64,000 nt of DNA, from positions 42,166 to 106,165 of the forward strand of contig JAWKTK010000031.1 in NCBI GenBank assembly GCA_041399205.1, written 5' to 3'. The notes below the pieces were generated by a model. It was not told the origin of the DNA, ran no database searches, and saw nothing but the letters and a program-made list of their open reading frames with translations. A program made the translations under genes and the position numbers. Below are positions 27,309 through 36,797 of this stretch, piece after piece; the first letter of the stretch is position 1, and every line of letters begins with the position of its first letter. This stretch comes from JAGQOZ01 sp041399205 (GTDB lineage Bacteria; Planctomycetota; Planctomycetia; Pirellulales; Pirellulaceae).

Positions 27309-29350
27309 CTACCAAATCTGTATGCGTTCTTCCTTCGGCTTGAATAGTCGATGCTCCGGCTGCACGCCAAAGGCGTCATAGAACGCATCCATGTTCATGA
27401 TGGGTCCATTGGCGCGGTAAAGTGACGGCGAATGCGGATCGGTCAACAATCGACGGAGCAACTCAGCGTCGCGATATTTTCGACGCCAGACTTGGCCCCA
27501 ACCGATAAAGAACCGTTGCTCGCCCGTAAAACCGTCCAAAACGGGTGACGATTTGCCTTCGAGCGAAATCTGGTAGGCCTTGAACGCAATCGCCAGACCA
27601 GACAGATCGGCAATGTTCTCGCCCAGCGTTAACTTACCGTCCACCGTCTTCGGGCAGCGGCGAATACTCATTATACTGTGCCACCATGCGTTCCGTTAAA
27701 CCATGAAATGCCGCTCGGTCACGATCTGTCCACCAGTTCTTGAGATTCCCGTCGCCATCGTACTGACTTCCTTGGTCATCAAAGGCGTGGTAATCTCATG
27801 ACCAATCACGGCGCCGATGCCACCATAATTCACTGCATCGTCCGCCGCCGGATCAAAAAATGGTGGTTGCAGAATGGCCGCCGGAAAGACGATTTCGTTC
27901 ATGCCAGGATTGTAGTAGGCGTTAACCGTCTGCGGCGTCATGCCCCATTCGGATTTGTCTACCGGGCCACCCAACTTCTTGATCATCCGCTGGTGTTCGA
28001 CTAAATTCGACCGTCGAACATTTCCGAATAGATCATGCGGATCAATTTCCAAATCAGAATAGTCTCGCCACTCGTCCGTGTAACCGATTTTCGTATGGAT
28101 CTTGACAACTTCTCCAGGGCACGCGTCTTGGTTTCGTCTGTCATCCACGTTAATGACTGGATGCTCTGTTCATAGGCCGTCAACAGGTTTGCGACTAAGA
28201 CACTCATCCGCTGCTTGGCATCTTCCGTGAAGTACTTGGCAACGTACAGCCGGCCGACCGCATCGCCCAATACCCCAAAGCCACGACTTCCCGCGGTGGC
28301 TTCCACTGCTCGCTTCCAACGAGGCTTCATTTCCGGCACGCCCGCCAGCTTCCTTTGATGAAATTCGAAATTCGCCTCCACAAATTCATTACTAAGATAT
28401 GGAGCCGCCGCATCTAAGATAAGAAAACGCATGTAGTGTTTCCATTCGTCCAGCGATGCCTGTTCGAAAACCTGCTGGAACTGCTCGAAGAAACTGGGCG
28501 TCATCACATTCACTTGGACACCCCGGCAGCTTGCACTTCTTCCAGAAACGCTTGCCATAGGATCCCAGAGTACGAGCTTAGCAGATTTGCCTTGGCAAAC
28601 TTGTTGTACCGCTTATTGGCATCTCGCAGCTCCGTCCGCTCCCACTGGATCTGAGCAATCTCGTTTCCAAACCAAGAACTGCCCTGCTGCCGCGTCTCCG
28701 TCATCAATTCCCGCCAACTGATAAAGACGAACGACGTAGGCAATCAGCGCTTTGCGAGAATCCAAGTACTTCTCGTCTTCCTCCAGGTAATAGTCTCGAT
28801 CCGGCAACGAGATGCCGCTTTGAACCACTGTTGCCAAATAGCGAGTTGAATCCTTACTGTCCAATGTCACAAAGAAAGCAATGGGACCATCGACACCCAC
28901 GGTTTGCAGATAGCCCCAATGCCGAAACAACTGCTCCTTGTTATCCAGCGACGCCAGCTTCTCCAATTCAGACTTGACCGGCCTCACACCCAACTGTTGC
29001 ACGGCCGACTCGTCCATAAAGCTACGGTAGAAATCGCCAACCTTTTGTGCATCCGATCCGGCAGGATGCTTGTTGGCCGCCGCACCTTCGATGATTTCCC
29101 GTATCCGTTCCTGCGACTGGTCCATTAGAATCGTGAACGAACCATAGTCCGACTTGTCGTCAGGGATCAGCGTCTGCCGCAACCAAACTCCGTTGACGTG
29201 TCGAAACAGATCGTCTTGAATGCGAACCGACTTATCAAACCAGGCTTGATCAATCCCGGAAGTCAAGTCCTGCGCCCCCAAAGTACGACCCATCACAACG
29301 GCCAGCACACACGCCGAAAACACTTGCCCACTCATCTTGCTAACCCTCAA
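27309..29350 (-). pseudogene. M13 (neprilysin-like) zinc metallopeptidase, five small indels
   Basis: The pieces together give a complete M13 peptidase with a signal peptide (VFSACVLAVVMGRTLGAQ), the N-terminal helical domain, the NAYYNPGMNEIVFPAAIL block, HEIT-H-AFDDQG (zinc ligands) and GENIADLSG with the third ligand. The frame breaks near 28683, 28522, 28102, 27787 and 27653, each in a short run of G, A or C. Correcting them by single bases gives 681 codons including the stop (2043 bases), the normal family length. The break at 27787 falls inside the zinc motif. Every catalytic residue is present after repair, so I suspect sequence errors rather than an old pseudogene. Confidence 0.8.
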
Positions 29351-29411
29351 TTGCTTACCCCCGAATCACCAGGTAACCAGAACTTCCACCACCTTCTCAG
29401 GCTAACTCCAT

Positions 29412-29439
29412 AAAAAAACCCCGCACAACTGCGAGGTTT
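29412..29439 (-). terminator. intrinsic terminator of the rpoA-rplQ transcript
   Basis: On the minus strand a 10-bp stem (aaacctcgca/tgcggggttt, one G-T pair) is followed by a run of T. It sits about 30 bases after the rplQ stop and before the M13 gene. Confidence 0.8.
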
Positions 29440-29467
29440 CTGTATCGTTCCGAACGCGCAACTGATG

Positions 29468-30058
29468 TTATTCTTCGTCCGTGACGCCATCATCCTGACC
29501 GCCAAACGCCGGCTTCTCTGCAACAGCACTGCTGCGATCACGAACGCCAACGAACTCCAGAATTGCACGAGTCCCCGCGTCGCCAAGCCGAGGTTTGGCG
29601 AGCCGCAAAATTCGCGTGTATCCACCAGGTCGCTCGGCAAATCGAGGTGCGACGTCATCAAACAAAATCTGAACTGCTTCCTTGTCACGCAGCAACTGAA
29701 AAACTCGCCGCCGTGCCGCAACCGCAGGCGCAATGGCATTGTTCCACTGTCCCCAACTGTCGCTGGTCCTCCACGACTTCCATTCATCCGAACCGCGTTC
29801 CGCTGACGTCTCCAGCTTCTTCGCCTCTTCGATTGCGGGCAACGCGTTCCTGGCTATTGTGACGCATTTCTCGACAAACGGCCGCACTTCCTTGGCCTTC
29901 TCCAAGGTCGTCACGATTCGTCCCTTGACCTTGGGCGCATTGCTATCAAATTCCGCATCGCGCTCCGTCAAAATCAAGGCACTTGCCAAATTCCGCATCA
30001 ACGCTCGCCGATGGCTGGAACTCCGACCTAACCGCCGACCTTTTCTTCTGTGTCGCAT
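29468..30058 (-). CDS. rplQ: 50S ribosomal protein L17
   Basis: The N-terminal half (MRHRRKGRRLGRSSSHRRAL) and the IVTTLEKAKEVRPFVEKCVT block are standard L17. The product is 196 residues against about 120 in most bacteria. The extra length is an insert of about 40 residues between ALPAIEEAKK and AARRRVFQLL, rich in Trp, Ser and acidic residues, plus an acidic tail. It closes the alpha operon and is followed by a terminator. I recall similar inserts in other planctomycetes, so the gene is probably intact. Confidence 0.95.
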   Translation of the reverse strand: MRHRRKGRRLGRSSSHRRALMRNLASALILTERDAEFDSNAPKVKGRIVTTLEKAKEVRPFVEKCVTIARNALPAIEEAKKLETSAERGSDEWKSWRTSDSWGQWNNAIAPAVAARRRVFQLLRDKEAVQILFDDVAPRFAERPGGYTRILRLAKPRLGDAGTRAILEFVGVRDRSSAVAEKPAFGGQDDGVTDEE

Positions 30059-30131
30059 CTCTTTTCACCCAAACTTTCATAATCACGCAAGGCCAAACCA
30101 TACCGCCATCGCGTACCGGCAATCCGTATCT

Positions 30132-31118
30132 CTATTCCCGAATTGGCGCTGGAACTCGCATTCCCAGATGCAATCCCATCTCCGCCAGTCGTTCTCGAAC
30201 CTCGGTAAGCGTAGTGTCACCGAAATTTCGAACCTCCAATAGCTGGTCCTCGGTTAACACCACCAGATCCCGCACTGTCCGAATACCTTCGGACTCCAAG
30301 CAATTTCCAGCACGCACCGACAGTCGCAAATCGGCCAACGACATGTTCAACTTGGATTCAAGCACAGCGTCAACACCACCCGAACCGCGACTGGGCGAAT
30401 GAACCTTCGGCCCCAACTCGGAATACTGGACAAATGGGTTGAGGTGCTTCCGCAAGATCTTCGAGGCCTCGACCAACGCCATCTCTGGATCGACCGAACC
30501 GTTGGTCCAAATCTCGAGTGTCAACTTGTCATAGTTCGTCTTTTGCCCGACTCGCGTCTCCTCAACATCGTAACGAACCCGAGTAATCGGACTAAATACG
30601 GCATCGATAGGAATAACCCCGATCTCGTGTTCGGTCGTACTGTGCTCGGTAGCCGGCACATAGCCGCGACCATTCTCGACAACCATTTCCACGAAAAACG
30701 GAATGTCGTCGGTCAAGGTTGCGATTACTAGGTCCTTGTTGATAATCTCCACGTCTGAGTCCGTCAGGATATCCGCTCCCGTCACCGGACCCGGCGTCGA
30801 TTTCTCAATAGTGATCACACGCGTCTCCGACGTGTACTTACGGACCACCAACGACTTGACGTTTAAAACGATATCGCTGACATCCTCAAATACGCCCGGA
30901 ACTGACGTAAATTCATGCTGCGCCCCTCGGATCTTGATCTGAGTGACCGCACTACCTTCCAAGCTAGACAGCAAAAGACGACGCAGGCTGTTTCCGATCG
31001 TCGAACCGAAACCGCGTTCGAACGGTTCTGCGTGAAACTTGCCGTAATACTGACTGAGCGTCTCTTCTTCGCACGCTACAACGCTAGGCAACTCAAGTCC
31101 GCGCCAACGAATGTGCAT
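30132..31118 (-). CDS. rpoA: RNA polymerase alpha subunit
   Basis: The 328-residue product has the N-terminal assembly domain (GFGSTIGNSLRRLLLSSLEG) and a complete C-terminal domain with two helix-hairpin-helix units (NFGDTTLTEVRERLAEMGLH). That domain contacts UP elements and activators. It sits between rpsK and rplQ with about 40-70 base gaps, the common alpha-operon order, but rpsD (S4), usually just upstream, is absent. Confidence 0.97.
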   Translation of the reverse strand: MHIRWRGLELPSVVACEEETLSQYYGKFHAEPFERGFGSTIGNSLRRLLLSSLEGSAVTQIKIRGAQHEFTSVPGVFEDVSDIVLNVKSLVVRKYTSETRVITIEKSTPGPVTGADILTDSDVEIINKDLVIATLTDDIPFFVEMVVENGRGYVPATEHSTTEHEIGVIPIDAVFSPITRVRYDVEETRVGQKTNYDKLTLEIWTNGSVDPEMALVEASKILRKHLNPFVQYSELGPKVHSPSRGSGGVDAVLESKLNMSLADLRLSVRAGNCLESEGIRTVRDLVVLTEDQLLEVRNFGDTTLTEVRERLAEMGLHLGMRVPAPIRE

Positions 31119-31159
31119 CCAACTATCCTCCTAGACCATTCCACGAAATCAAACAGGAA

Positions 31160-31540
31160 TCAAACACGTCGCTTCTTGGGCGGCCGACATCCGTTATGTG
31201 GAATGGGGGTACAATCTTCTAATGACTTCACATTCAGACCTGCCGCTTGCAGCGCCGTAATTGCGCTCTCGCGCCCCGATCCCGGCCCCTTCACGCGTAC
31301 GTCCACATCTTTTACGCCAAACTTCAACGCCTTTTCCGCAGCTTGCTGAGCAGCACACTGTCCAGCAAACGGTGTGCTCTTGCGACTCCCTTTGAAACCG
31401 CACGTCCCTGCACTCGCCCAACACAGTGTGTCGCCCTTGGTGTCGGTGATGGTCACAGTCGTGTTGTTGAAGGTTGCTACGATATGCACCACCGCAACCG
31501 TAACGTTTCTTCTGATTTTTCGCTTCTTTGTCTTTGCCAT
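31160..31540 (-). CDS. rpsK: 30S ribosomal protein S11
   Basis: This 126-residue platform protein is recognised by FNNTTVTITDTKGDTLCWAS, KGSRKSTPFAGQCAAQQAA and the C-terminal PIPHNGCRPPKKRRV. It lies 45 bases after rpsM and before rpoA. Confidence 0.97.
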   Translation of the reverse strand: MAKTKKRKIRRNVTVAVVHIVATFNNTTVTITDTKGDTLCWASAGTCGFKGSRKSTPFAGQCAAQQAAEKALKFGVKDVDVRVKGPGSGRESAITALQAAGLNVKSLEDCTPIPHNGCRPPKKRRV

Positions 31541-31585
31541 GCAAAATTCCCAATCGTGGATTTCGTCGGATAAACCAGCTTAAGC

Positions 31586-31969
31586 CTATCGCAAATCCTT
31601 GACGCCCTTCTTTCCAGCCACGGTCTTCTTCACGCCTTTTCGCGTACGCGCATTCGTTTTGGTTCTCTGGCCACGCACCGGTAGCCCTCGTCGATGCCGA
31701 ATGCCACGATAACAACCGATGTCACGCAGGCGACTCACATTCTGACCCACCTGACGTCGCAACGGACCTTCGACCACGTAGTCTCGCTCTAGCAACGCCG
31801 AAATCCGACCAAGCTCATCTTCCGCCAAATCCCGCGCCTTCTTCAGCGGATCAACATCTGCCGCCAAGCAAATGTCACGGGATACCTTTGGCCCAACGCC
31901 GTACAAATACGTAAGCGATATAACCGTAGACTTATCGTTTGGGATATCAACACCCAATAAACGCGGCAT
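31586..31969 (-). CDS. rpsM: 30S ribosomal protein S13
   Basis: This 127-residue head protein has the helix-two-turn-helix TYLYGVGPKVSRDICLAA and the C-terminal GCYRGIRHRRGLPVRGQRTK tail that contacts the P-site tRNA. It follows rpmJ as in many bacteria. Confidence 0.97.
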   Translation of the reverse strand: MPRLLGVDIPNDKSTVISLTYLYGVGPKVSRDICLAADVDPLKKARDLAEDELGRISALLERDYVVEGPLRRQVGQNVSRLRDIGCYRGIRHRRGLPVRGQRTKTNARTRKGVKKTVAGKKGVKDLR

Positions 31970-32017
31970 ATGTCAACTCCTGCGATTCTAAAAACAAGCC
32001 AACTTCTGGCTTATCGC

Positions 32018-32131
32018 CTAACCTTGTCTTTGCTTGTGTCTGGCATTGCTACAAACTACGTAGATACGCCCTTTACGTCGGACGACCTTGCAATTGGAAC
32101 AAATTCGCTTAACGCTGGCCCGAACCTTCAT
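32018..32131 (-). CDS. rpmJ: 50S ribosomal protein L36 (zinc-binding form)
   Basis: The 37-residue product begins MKVRASVKRICSNCKVVRRK and ends ARHKQRQG. Cys11, Cys14, Cys27 and His32 form the zinc knuckle, so this is the C+ type. It is placed between adk and rpsM; infA (IF-1) and map, often found here, are absent. Confidence 0.93.
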   Translation of the reverse strand: MKVRASVKRICSNCKVVRRKGRIYVVCSNARHKQRQG

Positions 32132-32203
32132 ACGTACACCCTACCTTCAATTGCAAACCCCAGAATATATCCGCGCCTGCCGTCGCAGCACAAGTGGTGC
32201 GAC

Positions 32204-32767
32204 CTAACTTCGAATACTCTCTAGAATTCGATTAAACACCTCGTCGGGCGTCCCCATGCCATTCACTTGCCGAAGACTCCCGCATTTTCGATAAAAATCT
32301 ATCAATGGGGCTGTTTGTCGATCAAAAATTTCCAACCTGGCCGTAATCGTCTCGGGACTATCGTCCGAACGTCCTTCCAAGCGAGCCCGGTCTAACAACC
32401 TCCGCCGAATTTCATCTCGATCCGCAACCAGTTCGATGACCACATCTACTCGACGCCCAAGCTTCTCCAATAGACCATCCAGCGAACGAGCCTGCGTAAT
32501 CGTCCTTGGAAATCCATCCATCAAGCAACCTTGCTCGCTGGGAAACGTCTCGAATCGCTTTCCAACCAGCTCCACAATCAGATCGTCCGGCACCAATCGA
32601 CCATGATCGATATAATCTCTCGCCTCTACACCAACACGAGTGCCTTCCCCAATGGCTTTTCGCAGCATTTCACCCGTGGAGATATGCACCAGTTGAAAGT
32701 GCGAAACCAGTCGTTTCGATTGGGTGCCTTTTCCGACTCCGGGAGGACCAACAAACACAATTATCAA
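32204..32767 (-). CDS. adk: adenylate kinase (short form)
   Basis: Adenylate kinase interconverts ATP + AMP with two ADP. P-loop GPPGVGKGTQ, the AMP-binding block STGEMLRKAIGEGT and DGFPRTITQA are all present. The 187-residue length shows the short form: the LID between RLLDRARLEGRSDDSPETI is only a short loop, with no zinc cysteines. It follows secY, as in many spc operons. Confidence 0.95.
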   Translation of the reverse strand: MIIVFVGPPGVGKGTQSKRLVSHFQLVHISTGEMLRKAIGEGTRVGVEARDYIDHGRLVPDDLIVELVGKRFETFPSEQGCLMDGFPRTITQARSLDGLLEKLGRRVDVVIELVADRDEIRRRLLDRARLEGRSDDSPETITARLEIFDRQTAPLIDFYRKCGSLRQVNGMGTPDEVFNRILESIRS

Positions 32768-32801
32768 GGCTAGCCCTCCGCACTGGGGACGTCACACGAA
32801 C

Positions 32802-34172
32802 CTACTTCGCTTCAAGCAGCCCTGGATAATTTCGCATCACCAAATGACTGTCGATCTTCTGAACCAAGTCAAACGCCACACTTACCGCAATTAACAACCC
32901 AGTTCCACCGTAAAAACTGGCAACTTGAAAACTCACGCCAAGCGAACTCGATATCACCGTTGGAATAATCGCCACTAGCGCCAAGAATCCAGCCCCCACA
33001 TATGTAATCCGGACCATGACCTTTTCCAAGTAATCAGCCGTTCGCTTTCCAGGACGGTAACCGGGTATAAACGTCCCGAAGTTCTTCAAATTCTCGGACA
33101 TATCCTTGGGATTGAACGTGATGGCAGTCCAGAAGAAGCAGAAAAAATAGATCAAAGCGACGTAGCACATGCTGTAAACGAACGAGGTGCCGCCGCCAAA
33201 CATATTTGCCAAATTGCTCCATATTCCGCCGAACCTACCGGCCAGAAAACTGAAGAACATGGTAGGAAACATCAATAAGCTGCTGGCAAAAATGATCGGC
33301 ATCACGCCCGATTGATTGATTTTCAACGGTAGGTACTGCTTTGTACCACCGTAAACCTTACGACCTCGCACGTGCTTCGCACTTTGGGTCGGAATCCGCC
33401 GCTGTCCTAACGTGATGAATACCACTCCTACAATCACTGCCACAAATAGGCACGCCAGAACCAAGATTGTTTCAATGCCAATCTGGCCGCTACCCAAATC
33501 ACCGCTCAAACTTCGAGATGAATTATTCCACAGCTGCAATCCAGCATTTGGCATCTGCGCTACGATTCCCGCCATGATCAACAAGCTGATTCCGTTACCA
33601 ATACCAAACTCATCTATCTGTTCGCCTAACCACATCAGAAAGATGGTTCCGCACGTCATGGTAAGCACAGCACAGAATTGCCAGCCAAAGGACAGATTTC
33701 CATTGACTCCTTGAAACTCTGGACTGACCAACGGTGCTGTACTGGTCGTCGGGTCAATAGCCATCACATACCACCGGACATACGCCCAGCTCTGTAAAAA
33801 GCAGAGGGCAACGGTGACATAACGAGTGTACTCATTGATCTTCTTGCGTCCGCTTTCACCTTCCTTTTGAAGCTCCTCAATCGGCTTCCAAACACTTCCC
33901 AGTAGCTGAAAGATAATCGAAGCGGAGATATAGGGCATGATTCCAAGACCGAAGATCGTGGCCTTGCTCAAATCGCTGGCGCTAAACACCGCCGCGTACT
34001 CGATCATCTTACCGAATCCGCCGCCTCCATCGGTCGGCGCGATCTGAGACTGATCCACCATGGGCAACGGTATAAACCACCCAATTCGATAGATACCCAA
34101 CAAGAAAAGCGTCAGAAGAATCTTCTGCCGCAGTTCCGGAATTGTGAAGATGATACGAAGTTTTTCCAGCAT
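32802..34172 (-). CDS. secY: preprotein translocase SecY
   Basis: The 456-residue, ten-helix channel subunit of SecYEG starts with LEKLRIIFTIPELRQKILLT. Conserved blocks include GIMPYISASIIFQLL and the cytoplasmic-loop segment YLPLKINQSGVMPIIFASSL. There is no internal break. It lies between rplO and adk. Its partner secE is about 25 kb upstream in the same superlocus. Confidence 0.97.
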   Translation of the reverse strand: MLEKLRIIFTIPELRQKILLTLFLLGIYRIGWFIPLPMVDQSQIAPTDGGGGFGKMIEYAAVFSASDLSKATIFGLGIMPYISASIIFQLLGSVWKPIEELQKEGESGRKKINEYTRYVTVALCFLQSWAYVRWYVMAIDPTTSTAPLVSPEFQGVNGNLSFGWQFCAVLTMTCGTIFLMWLGEQIDEFGIGNGISLLIMAGIVAQMPNAGLQLWNNSSRSLSGDLGSGQIGIETILVLACLFVAVIVGVVFITLGQRRIPTQSAKHVRGRKVYGGTKQYLPLKINQSGVMPIIFASSLLMFPTMFFSFLAGRFGGIWSNLANMFGGGTSFVYSMCYVALIYFFCFFWTAITFNPKDMSENLKNFGTFIPGYRPGKRTADYLEKVMVRITYVGAGFLALVAIIPTVISSSLGVSFQVASFYGGTGLLIAVSVAFDLVQKIDSHLVMRNYPGLLEAK

Positions 34173-34181
34173 GATATCGTC

Positions 34182-34664
34182 CTACGATTTGGACGCGGCC
34201 TTCTTTTCCTCTACCGGAGTGGGTGTCGCCACGCGCACCACTTCTCCGCCGGCCGCCTTAATCTTTTCTTCCGCCGACGAGCTAAATCGATGAGCGTGTA
34301 CCTTCAGGCCATGCTTCAACTCGCCATCCCCCAACACTTTGAGCTCGTCGAACCGGTGCCCCACCATCTTCTCTCGCACCAAATCGGGGGTCACTTCCGT
34401 TCCTGATTCGAATCGAGAAAGATCGCGAACGTTGATGGTTGCTACAATCTTGGCCCATTTGTTGTTGAATCCGCGTTTGGGGACGCGCCGCACCAACGGC
34501 AACATACCGCCCTGAAAGGTCGGCTTTCTAGACCAGCCGGCACGAGACTTGTTCCCCTTGTGCCCGCGGGCAGCAGTCTTGCCATGCCCAGAACCCGGCC
34601 CGCGCCCGACCCGGGTTCGCGCTTTGAATTTCTGAATACCTTGGTTTACATCGCTCAAATTCAT
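34182..34664 (-). CDS. rplO: 50S ribosomal protein L15
   Basis: The 160-residue product has the glycine/arginine-rich N-terminus TRVGRGPGSGHGKTAARGHK and GGMLPLVRRVPKRGFNN. Its ATG overlaps the rpsE stop by four bases. In most bacteria rpmD (L30) lies between S5 and L15; here it is absent, so L30 is probably missing from the genome or encoded elsewhere. Confidence 0.96.
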   Translation of the reverse strand: MNLSDVNQGIQKFKARTRVGRGPGSGHGKTAARGHKGNKSRAGWSRKPTFQGGMLPLVRRVPKRGFNNKWAKIVATINVRDLSRFESGTEVTPDLVREKMVGHRFDELKVLGDGELKHGLKVHAHRFSSSAEEKIKAAGGEVVRVATPTPVEEKKAASKS

Positions 34665-35173
34665 GACAGCGTTACACCTCGCAAGACTTCGATTTCTTGC
34701 TTCGTTCTTAACTGTTCGAGTGCGTCGAACGTTGCCTTAACTAACAGAACAGGGTTGTTCGAACCAAAGCTCTTGGTCAACACGTTTCTAATCCCAGCTG
34801 CTTCCAACACCGATCGCACTGCAGCGCCGGCAATGATCCCCGTACCAGGTCCGGCAGGTACCAACAGTACTTTGGCCGCGCCGAAATGCCCCTTCACCTG
34901 ATGTGGAATCGATTCGTCCACGATAGGAACCACCATCATGCTGCGAGTCGCCTGCTTGACAGCCTTCTCCACGCTCGGCGGAACCTCGTTAGCCTTTCCG
35001 TAACCCCAGCCAACCCGGCCGTTTTCGTCTCCAACCACCACCATGCCGGCGAAGCTAAATCGACGTCCGCCTTTCACAACCGCAGCACAACGCTTGATCT
35101 TGACCACAAATTCTTTGTAGGCGCCGCGAGTCTGATCGTCCTCAGCACCTCTTCTTTTTCCACCGGTAGACAC
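34661..35173 (-). CDS. rpsE: 30S ribosomal protein S5
   Basis: The 170-residue product has the dsRNA-binding-like N-terminal domain (AAVVKGGRRFSFAGMVVVGD) and GWGYGKANEVPPSVEKAVKQ. The stop overlaps rplO directly. Confidence 0.97.
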   Translation of the reverse strand: MSTGGKRRGAEDDQTRGAYKEFVVKIKRCAAVVKGGRRFSFAGMVVVGDENGRVGWGYGKANEVPPSVEKAVKQATRSMMVVPIVDESIPHQVKGHFGAAKVLLVPAGPGTGIIAGAAVRSVLEAAGIRNVLTKSFGSNNPVLLVKATFDALEQLRTKQEIEVLRGVTLS

Positions 35174-35240
35174 TCAACTTACTCCCAAGCATTTACGCCG
35201 TAAATCTGTTTAAATTCGACAACGCCTCCGAGGCGGTTGG

Positions 35241-35594
35241 CTACACGTGTATGCCCGCCTCGCGCACCGCGTTTGCCAACGCAGCAACACGGCCGTGATA
35301 CCGCAAATGTCCTCGGTCGAAACTAACTGCTTTGATCCCAGCCGCTTTGGCTTGCTCGGCAATTGCAGCACCCACTTTGCTCGCAGCGTCGCAATTACCG
35401 CCGTCAAGCTTCATCTGGATTGTGTTGGCACTTCCCAGAGTGACTCCTTTGGCATCATCGATCAGCTGGCATGAAATATGGCGCAACGTCCGATGGACCG
35501 TCAGTCGTGGACGATCCCCCGTTCCCCGAACCGCCTTTCGAACACGAAAACGTCGACGCTTTCGTTGTCGATCCAAATACTTTTGATGATTCAC
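35241..35594 (-). CDS. rplR: 50S ribosomal protein L18
   Basis: The 117-residue 5S rRNA-binding protein is recognised by RPRLTVHRTLRHISCQLIDD and the end block DRGHLRYHGRVAALANAVRE. It sits between rplF and rpsE in standard order. Confidence 0.96.
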   Translation of the reverse strand: MNHQKYLDRQRKRRRFRVRKAVRGTGDRPRLTVHRTLRHISCQLIDDAKGVTLGSANTIQMKLDGGNCDAASKVGAAIAEQAKAAGIKAVSFDRGHLRYHGRVAALANAVREAGIHV

Positions 35595-35612
35595 TGCATT
35601 GACCCTATTACG

Positions 35613-36152
35613 CTAGCTCTTAGCCGACTTACCAGGCTTGATCTTGACATGTTCGCCTTCGTACCGTACACCCTTGCCCTTAGAGGGCTCAGGCTTCCGT
35701 ACCGCTCGGACTTCAGCTGCAAATTGACCGACCAGCTGCTTGTCACAACCCTGTACAACGACATGTGTCTGATCGGGACACGTTACGGTCAGCCCCGTCG
35801 GAATCTGTTTCTTGACTTCATTTGCATAGCCGACCCTGAGGGACAACACGTCATTTGAAATCGACGCCAAATAGCCGACGCCTACGATTTCCAGCTTTCG
35901 GACGTATCCATCACTGACACCCGTGACCATGTTCTGAATCAACGCCCGCGTCAGCCCATGCATGCTGCGACCAACACGATCATCTCGCTTCCGGTCAACT
36001 GCCACTTCTGCGCCGTCTATCGTGACATTCACTTCCTGGGGAACAGCTCGTTCAAGCTTTCCCTTGGGGCCTTCGACTGACACCTTGCCGCCGTCTAATT
36101 TGACGGTTACACCAGATGGCACCGTCACAGGCTTCTTTCCAATTCGCGACAT
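35613..36152 (-). CDS. rplF: 50S ribosomal protein L6
   Basis: The 179-residue product begins SRIGKKPVTVPSGVTVKLDG and carries GPKGKLERAVPQ plus the C-terminal KPEPSKGKGVRYEGE block. It is intact. Confidence 0.97.
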   Translation of the reverse strand: MSRIGKKPVTVPSGVTVKLDGGKVSVEGPKGKLERAVPQEVNVTIDGAEVAVDRKRDDRVGRSMHGLTRALIQNMVTGVSDGYVRKLEIVGVGYLASISNDVLSLRVGYANEVKKQIPTGLTVTCPDQTHVVVQGCDKQLVGQFAAEVRAVRKPEPSKGKGVRYEGEHVKIKPGKSAKS

Positions 36153-36170
36153 AACCCTAAATCTTTCCTG

Positions 36171-36566
36171 CTAGTAAACCTGGCAGAGTACTTCGCCGCC
36201 CACTTGCTTATCCCGAGCCTCGCGGTCACTGAGAACGCCTTGGCTGGTGCTAATGATCGAAATTCCCAAGCCATTCAAAACGCTCGGCAAATCCCGGTAA
36301 CTGGAGTACACTCGACAACCGGGCTTGCTGATCCGCCTGATTGTCTGAATCACCCGCTCGCCGTTCGGACCATACTTCAGCTCCAGTCGCAATAGGTTCA
36401 CGGGTGCAGCTTCCACTTCGCTCCAATCCCAAATGTAACCTTCGCGTTTGAGCACTTCTGCCAGGCCCCTGCGAACCTTGGACATCGTCATTTCGACTAC
36501 TGGTTTTTCGACGGCGACAGCGTTTCGAACCCGCGTCAACATATCTGCAATTGGATCAGTCAACAT
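36171..36566 (-). CDS. rpsH: 30S ribosomal protein S8
   Basis: The 131-residue product starts at an ATG (LTDPIADMLTRVRNAVAVEK). The C-terminal GISIISTSQGVLSDREARDK is the RNA-binding signature. In E. coli S8 regulates the spc operon by binding near rplE; no such site was tested here. Confidence 0.97.
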   Translation of the reverse strand: MLTDPIADMLTRVRNAVAVEKPVVEMTMSKVRRGLAEVLKREGYIWDWSEVEAAPVNLLRLELKYGPNGERVIQTIRRISKPGCRVYSSYRDLPSVLNGLGISIISTSQGVLSDREARDKQVGGEVLCQVY

Positions 36567-36583
36567 CGATATTCACCCTTACG

Positions 36584-36769
36584 CTACCAACTTGCCTTAC
36601 GAACACCTGGGATCACCCCTTGGTCCGCCAGTTTTCGAAAACAAATTCGACACAGTCCGAATTTGCGATAAACCGACCGCGGTCGTCCGCACAATCCACA
36701 GCGACGCTCTAATCGCGACGAAAACTTTGGCTCTCGATTGGCCTTCGCAATTTTTGATTTACTTGCCAC
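36584..36769 (-). CDS. rpsN: 30S ribosomal protein S14, zinc-binding type
   Basis: The 61-residue product contains CGLCGRPRSVYRKFGLCRIC, the two CxxC pairs of the short C+ S14. It is between rplE and rpsH. Confidence 0.97.
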   Translation of the reverse strand: MASKSKIAKANREPKFSSRLERRCGLCGRPRSVYRKFGLCRICFRKLADQGVIPGVRKASW

Positions 36770-36797
36770 GTTTTAAATTTCCTTGATTGGCGCTTCG

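Noticed and set aside
34661..34664. Hidden rpmD (L30) between rpsE and rplO
   Set aside because: The two genes overlap by four bases, so there is no room for it.
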